Shown here: one piece after another, positions 6,040 to 7,488 of the stretch
Layout of the letters: the number at the start of each line of letters is the position of its first letter
How positions within the stretch are numbered: the first letter of the stretch is position 1
Source: Chthonomonadaceae bacterium
GTDB lineage: Bacteria; Armatimonadota; Chthonomonadetes; Chthonomonadales; Chthonomonadaceae
Assembly (NCBI GenBank): GCA_014377395.1
Contig: JACMPS010000231.1
Coordinates: 1-7,488 of the forward strand
Reading direction: 5' to 3'
DNA length: 7,488 nt
Notes under the pieces: model-generated
Databases searched by the model: none
Seen by the model: only the letters and a program-made list of their open reading frames with translations
What the model was told of the DNA's origin: nothing
Program-made: the position numbers and the translations under genes

Positions 6040-6065
6040 TCGTTTTTGCCGAAGGAATAAATTCC
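6040..6065 (-). repeat. dispersed repeat copy 2 (CGGCAAAAACGA next to a GGAATTTATTCC palindrome)
   Basis: On the minus strand GGAATTTATTCC (6065-6054) runs into TTCGGCAAAAACGA (6053-6040). With the hairpin at 6009-6023 it repeats, in order and in opposite orientation, the palindrome, A-rich block and GCGTC hairpin seen at 158-235. Confidence 0.45.
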
Positions 6066-6257
6066 GCGCTCGGGGGTGTTCCGCCCCTGAATTGGCTAAA
6101 ACTCGGACACCACGCTTGAGTTGGAGGCATTTGCATTGAGTCCACGCAGGTGGAAGTCCTGCGAACCGTTGAGCAGGAGTTTGTGATTGGATGTCACTGC
6201 AGATCGTTGAGCATTAGTTTGTGATTGGGGCGCCTTTGTAGCCGGGGAATTTATTCC
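6054..6257. mobile_element. possible MITE-like unit bounded by inverted GGAATAAATTCC
   Basis: GGAATAAATTCC (6054-6065) and its reverse complement GGAATTTATTCC (6246-6257) bracket about 204 bp with no ORF. Beyond 12 identical bases the ends stay only loosely alike. I see no target-site duplication, and each end is itself nearly palindromic, so this could be two independent repeat copies. Confidence 0.25.
6167..6228. repeat. 24-base direct repeat, two copies 38 bases apart
   Basis: Copies 6167-6190 and 6205-6228 share CGTTGAGCA and AGTTTGTGATTGG and differ only in two central bases (GG versus TT), 22 of 24 identical, with a 14-base spacer. A weaker third relative may lie at 6116-6140 (TTGAGTTGGAGG, TTTGCATTG). 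On the minus strand both copies read NHKL-x-LN, but an in-frame TGA separates them. Confidence 0.6.
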
Positions 6258-6261
6258 CTGG
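6242..6261 (-). repeat. dispersed repeat copy 3, 10-bp palindrome
   Basis: CCGGGGAAT-TT-ATTCCCTGG can pair over nine to ten base pairs with one G-T pair. With CTTTGTAGC just upstream (from 6234) it is the reverse-complement match of 160-182 (17 of 23 bases). It lies 40 bp before the GTG of the glycosyltransferase, where it might also affect expression. Confidence 0.5.
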
Positions 6262-6301
6262 TGCAGAAGTCTCCCGAACCTGAGCCGAACGAAAGAATCT
6301 T

Positions 6302-7488
6302 GTGGAACTATCGAAAGCGGAAGACAAGCCTCTCAGTTGGAACAAAACCCGTCTCAAACAAGTTGACTGGGTTTTGATCGTTGTCTTGTGGGCAAGTGCT
6401 TTTGCGTTCCGTGCTCCTGCGACAAAAGGAGATTTGTGGTTTGATGAAGCCGATTATGCGTTTGCGGCGATGCGTGGCTTCGAGGCAAACCGTCTGGACA
6501 AAGAAGTTTCGGCGGCTGACCCGGAAAAGTTGGTGCGTTACCGACATTTTCACCCGCCCGGAATCGCTTATCTGATCCAGGTCGGCTTGACATTTTCCTA
6601 CCGAGAGCAGGCGGTTCGAGCGTGTTCTCTCCTTATTGGTTGTAGCTCCGTCGTCCTGCATGTACCTCTGCGGACTGCTCTTGTTTGGGGAAAGAAGAAA
6701 ACTCGCATTTTTAGTGGCACTGATGCTCGTTCTCACCCCTGCCGACATTCGCGCCTCTTCCCATGCGATTTCCTGGTCTTATATTGTCTTCTGCCTTCTT
6801 GCGTTGTTCTGGACGATGTTGCAATTTCTCAAGACACGGCACGTGCAAGTGGATTTGGGGCGGTTGGGTGGCACTTGCAGGAATGTACACTGTCTCCGAG
6901 TTTTTCCTGCCGACCCTGCTGATTGCGATTTTGTGCGCCCCCTCTCTCTACGCCTCCGATTGGAAAAACAAAACGGCAAGAAAGCGTCTTCTCGTTGCAA
7001 ACGGGGCGGGTCTCCTTCTTTTTCTAGGGTTGGCGTGGATTTTTTGGCCCGCCGGACTCACGGGCGGTGCCCTGAAGATGCTTGAGCATTACGTGAAAAT
7101 GGCGGACATTTCGTTTCCCACAACGATTGGCGGACACGTCTACGCTCAGGCTCCGAAGTGGGCTTACCTCTACTGGTATGTTCGTTCTTATCCTGTTTTT
7201 GCCGTGATTTATCTCACCGGGCTGGCACTGATTCTACGCCGTCTTTTCGCAAGGCGAGTGTCACCTGAGTTCAGAGTGCTGATTGTTTTCACGCTGGTAA
7301 TTACTCTGGTGGCGCACAAAGCGCACATCATTCATACCTCGTATCTCGTTCACGCCCTTCCCTTTCTGACATTGTGCGGGGGCTTCGCGGTGATCTCACT
7401 TGAACGGTGGCGCGTCCACTTCGGTTATGCCCTGTGGATTGGCGCACTCATTCTCAACTTTGCTTCACTTCATGTGTGGCGTGGTCGC
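6302..7488 (+). pseudogene. GT39/ArnT-PMT-like polytopic glycosyltransferase, two apparent frameshifts, 3' end outside window
   Basis: GT-C type enzyme, likely transferring a sugar from a polyprenyl-phosphate donor at the outer face of the membrane. The GTG start at 6302 is preceded by a weak GAAAGA. The first frame gives a membrane helix (22-38), the loop motif WFDEAD (46-51, with the acidic pair typical of GT-C catalysis) and HFHPPG (82-87). Between about 6646 and 6662 the protein-like reading moves to the +1 frame (YLCGLLLFG, LAFLVALMLVL, WSYIVFCLLALF). Between about 6841 and 6868 it moves by +1 again (VALAGMYTVSEFFLPTLL), and stays open to the window end with several more membrane segments (GLLLFLGLAWIF, VFAVIYLTGLALIL, VLIVFTLVITLVA, ALPFLTLCGGF). 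Hydrophobicity and family-like features continue across both breaks, so this is one gene. It is either a recent pseudogene or carries two sequencing errors; the second junction is beside a GGGG run. Sugar and acceptor cannot be told. Confidence 0.75.

Larger units (their letters stand above)
5885..6301. other. repeat-rich intergenic region without a credible gene
   Basis: This 417-bp stretch contains, in order: a 10-bp hairpin (5908-5931), two CGGTTTTG copies (5940-5947 and 5970-5977) with a palindromic TTGATCAA between them, tandem small hairpins (5995-6023), repeat blocks (6040-6065), a stem CGCAGG/CCTGCG (6145-6150 with 6158-6163), a 24-base direct repeat (6167-6228) and a closing palindrome (6242-6261). 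Neither strand has an ORF with a start, ribosome binding site and protein-like composition. No tRNA is visible. The structures suggest accumulated intergenic repeats. Confidence 0.6.

Noticed and set aside
6116..6228. CRISPR array
   Set aside because: Only two good repeat copies, a 14-base spacer too short for CRISPR, and no cas gene in the window.
6070..6230. Short minus-strand peptide with repeated NHKL-x-LN
   Set aside because: An in-frame TGA separates the two copies, and no start with a ribosome binding site is present.
6646..6868. Programmed ribosomal frameshifting in the glycosyltransferase
   Set aside because: Two successive shifts would be needed, with no slippery heptamer or downstream structure that stands out; mutation or sequencing error is simpler.
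1..7488. tRNA, rRNA or known riboswitch
   Set aside because: I looked for cloverleaf-like arms, GGTTCGAATC-type TPsiC motifs and rRNA-like blocks in the gaps and found none; no biotin-type (BirA) operator is evident before bioY.

Overview
The window looks like chromosome of a heterotrophic, probably diderm bacterium that degrades plant polysaccharide. It uses TTG and GTG starts beside ATG, has moderate G+C, and its gene-free stretches are full of short hairpins and repeats. The mix (a secreted LamG-GH51 arabinofuranosidase, a solo bioY, paired SPFH proteins, a GT39-type glycosyltransferase and GAATAAATTC-type repeats) reminds me of Armatimonadota or a related environmental phylum. That placement is an impression, not something the sequence proves. 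All recognisable genes lie on the + strand.

Layout. Bases 2-145 are the 3' end of an unidentified gene. A 268-bp gap with a hairpin-rich leader follows. Then come a secreted alpha-L-arabinofuranosidase (414-2975, TTG start) and bioY (2972-3580), joined by an ATGA stop/start overlap. A 315-bp gap holds a degenerate heptamer repeat over the bioY stop, a long CT-rich hairpin and CT-rich repeat-like sequence. Next is a compact three-gene cluster: a 78-residue single-pass membrane protein (3896-4132), an SPFH/prohibitin-like protein with an N-terminal membrane anchor (4081-5034), and a second SPFH protein with a lipoprotein signal (5021-5884). A 417-bp gap full of palindromes and repeats separates this cluster from an ArnT/PMT-like polytopic glycosyltransferase (6302 to the window end), which is broken by two apparent frameshifts.

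How the genes may work together. The first pair would cut arabinose from hemicellulose or pectin outside the cytoplasm and import biotin; the coupling is physical and no metabolic link is evident. The SPFH cluster looks like a membrane-scaffold module, loosely comparable to prohibitin or HflK/HflC pairs. Its two SPFH members are anchored differently (transmembrane helix versus lipid), and a small coiled-coil membrane protein precedes them. This cluster is the best candidate for an undescribed system. The other main points are the doubly frameshifted glycosyltransferase and an oppositely oriented repeat family found in both the first and last intergenic regions.
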